Part shown: piece after piece, positions 30,155 to 30,343 of the stretch
Layout: every line of letters begins with the position of its first letter
Position numbering within the stretch: the first letter of the stretch is position 1
Source: Oscillospiraceae bacterium
GTDB taxonomy: Bacteria; Bacillota; Clostridia; Oscillospirales; CAG-272
Assembly: GCA_015065045.1 (NCBI GenBank)
Contig: SVRB01000005.1
Location: 1-30,343 of the forward strand
Direction of reading: 5' to 3'
Length of the DNA stretch: 30,343 bases
Position numbers and translations under genes: made by a program
The notes under the pieces: generated by a model
Database searches by the model: none
What the model was told of the DNA's origin: nothing
The model's input: only the letters and a program-made list of their open reading frames with translations

Positions 30155-30343
30155 GTTTTTGCGGTTTCCAAAGGTGCTTTTTACAAAAAGCGCCTTTGGT
30201 CAAGGGTTCGGGAGCGAAGCTCCTGACATTCTGTGCCCTTTGAAAAAAGCGTTAGCTTTTTTCTTTTTTCTAAGATATATTATTTTGCTTAATAATATTA
30301 TCTTTTCTTTTTTACGTTACTTTCTTTGCACAAAGAAAGTAAC
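30155..30343. repeat. Multi-hairpin dispersed repeat, copy B, with an AT-rich insertion
   Basis: The same hairpin series as copy A appears: CCAAAGGTGCTTTTT/AAAAAGCGCCTTTGG (30168-30199), TCGGGAGC-GAA-GCTCCTGA (identical to copy A, about 30208-30226), AAAAAAGC-GTTA-GCTTTTTT (about 30243-30262) and GTTACTTTCTTTG-CA-CAAAGAAAGTAAC (30316-30343). The first stem differs in bases but stays paired. An AT-rich hairpin insertion of about 43 bases (about 30269-30311) separates the last two hairpins. The window ends exactly at the end of the last stem. Confidence 0.85.

Noticed and set aside
1..30343. CRISPR array, tRNA, rRNA, prophage or insertion sequence
   Set aside because: No regularly spaced repeats, cloverleaf-type sequences, rRNA-like stretches, or transposase, integrase or phage structural genes could be seen.

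Overview
The window looks like chromosomal DNA from a low-to-mid GC, endospore-forming member of the Firmicutes (class Clostridia, probably a gut or rumen Oscillospirales/Ruminococcaceae-type lineage). The grounds are a gpr-spoIIP sporulation pair, a DUF4364 gene, a SigH-like sigma factor, a TIGR03960/DUF2344 radical-SAM pair, consensus SigA-type promoters (TTGACA-TATAAT) and strong GGAGG ribosome binding sites. I see no phage, plasmid, transposase, CRISPR, rRNA or tRNA genes. The left end is an unusual C-rich stretch and the right end stops inside a dispersed hairpin repeat, so the window may be a whole assembly contig bounded by repeats (inference).

Layout. (1) 1-4589: a minus-strand group (metallophosphoesterase, small two-TM protein, cation diffusion facilitator), a plus-strand trio of small unrecognised proteins (2477-3734), and a convergent pyridoxamine kinase gene. 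(2) 4590-17523: a long regulatory region and a seven-gene plus-strand operon. It holds a 985-aa secreted sugar-type binding protein, two MalF/MalG-like permease pairs, an NHL-TPR-Yip1 membrane protein and a 1024-aa DUF5696-like secreted protein. It ends at a strong terminator. There is no ATPase, regulator or recognised glycoside hydrolase beside it. (3) 17557-17829: copy A of the hairpin repeat. (4) 17830-19902: gpr and spoIIP on the minus strand. (5) 19903-22023: two tandem promoters and an orphan OppA-like lipoprotein. (6) 22088-30109: plus-strand genes for DUF4364, a SigH-like sigma factor, a zinc-ribbon protein, an RlmB-type rRNA methyltransferase, a large P-type-ATPase-like membrane protein, and the TIGR03960/DUF2344 pair. 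(7) 30155-30343: copy B of the hairpin repeat.

How the genes work together. The seven-gene operon reads as one extracellular glycan-handling unit: a carbohydrate-binding-domain/solute-binding protein feeds two permease heterodimers that must borrow an MsmX-type ATPase encoded elsewhere, while the propeller-Yip1 and DUF5696 proteins may act at the outer membrane face. The TGTGCAAA motif recurs upstream of this operon and upstream of the orphan OppA-like gene, hinting at shared control.

The two most unusual items are the operon just described and the 932-aa protein at 24737-27535. The latter keeps the 4+2+2 membrane layout of P1B-type ATPases but appears to have lost the catalytic motifs, and it carries a highly acidic extension of about 375 residues. 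All assignments rest on reading the sequence and recalled family knowledge; no database search was run.
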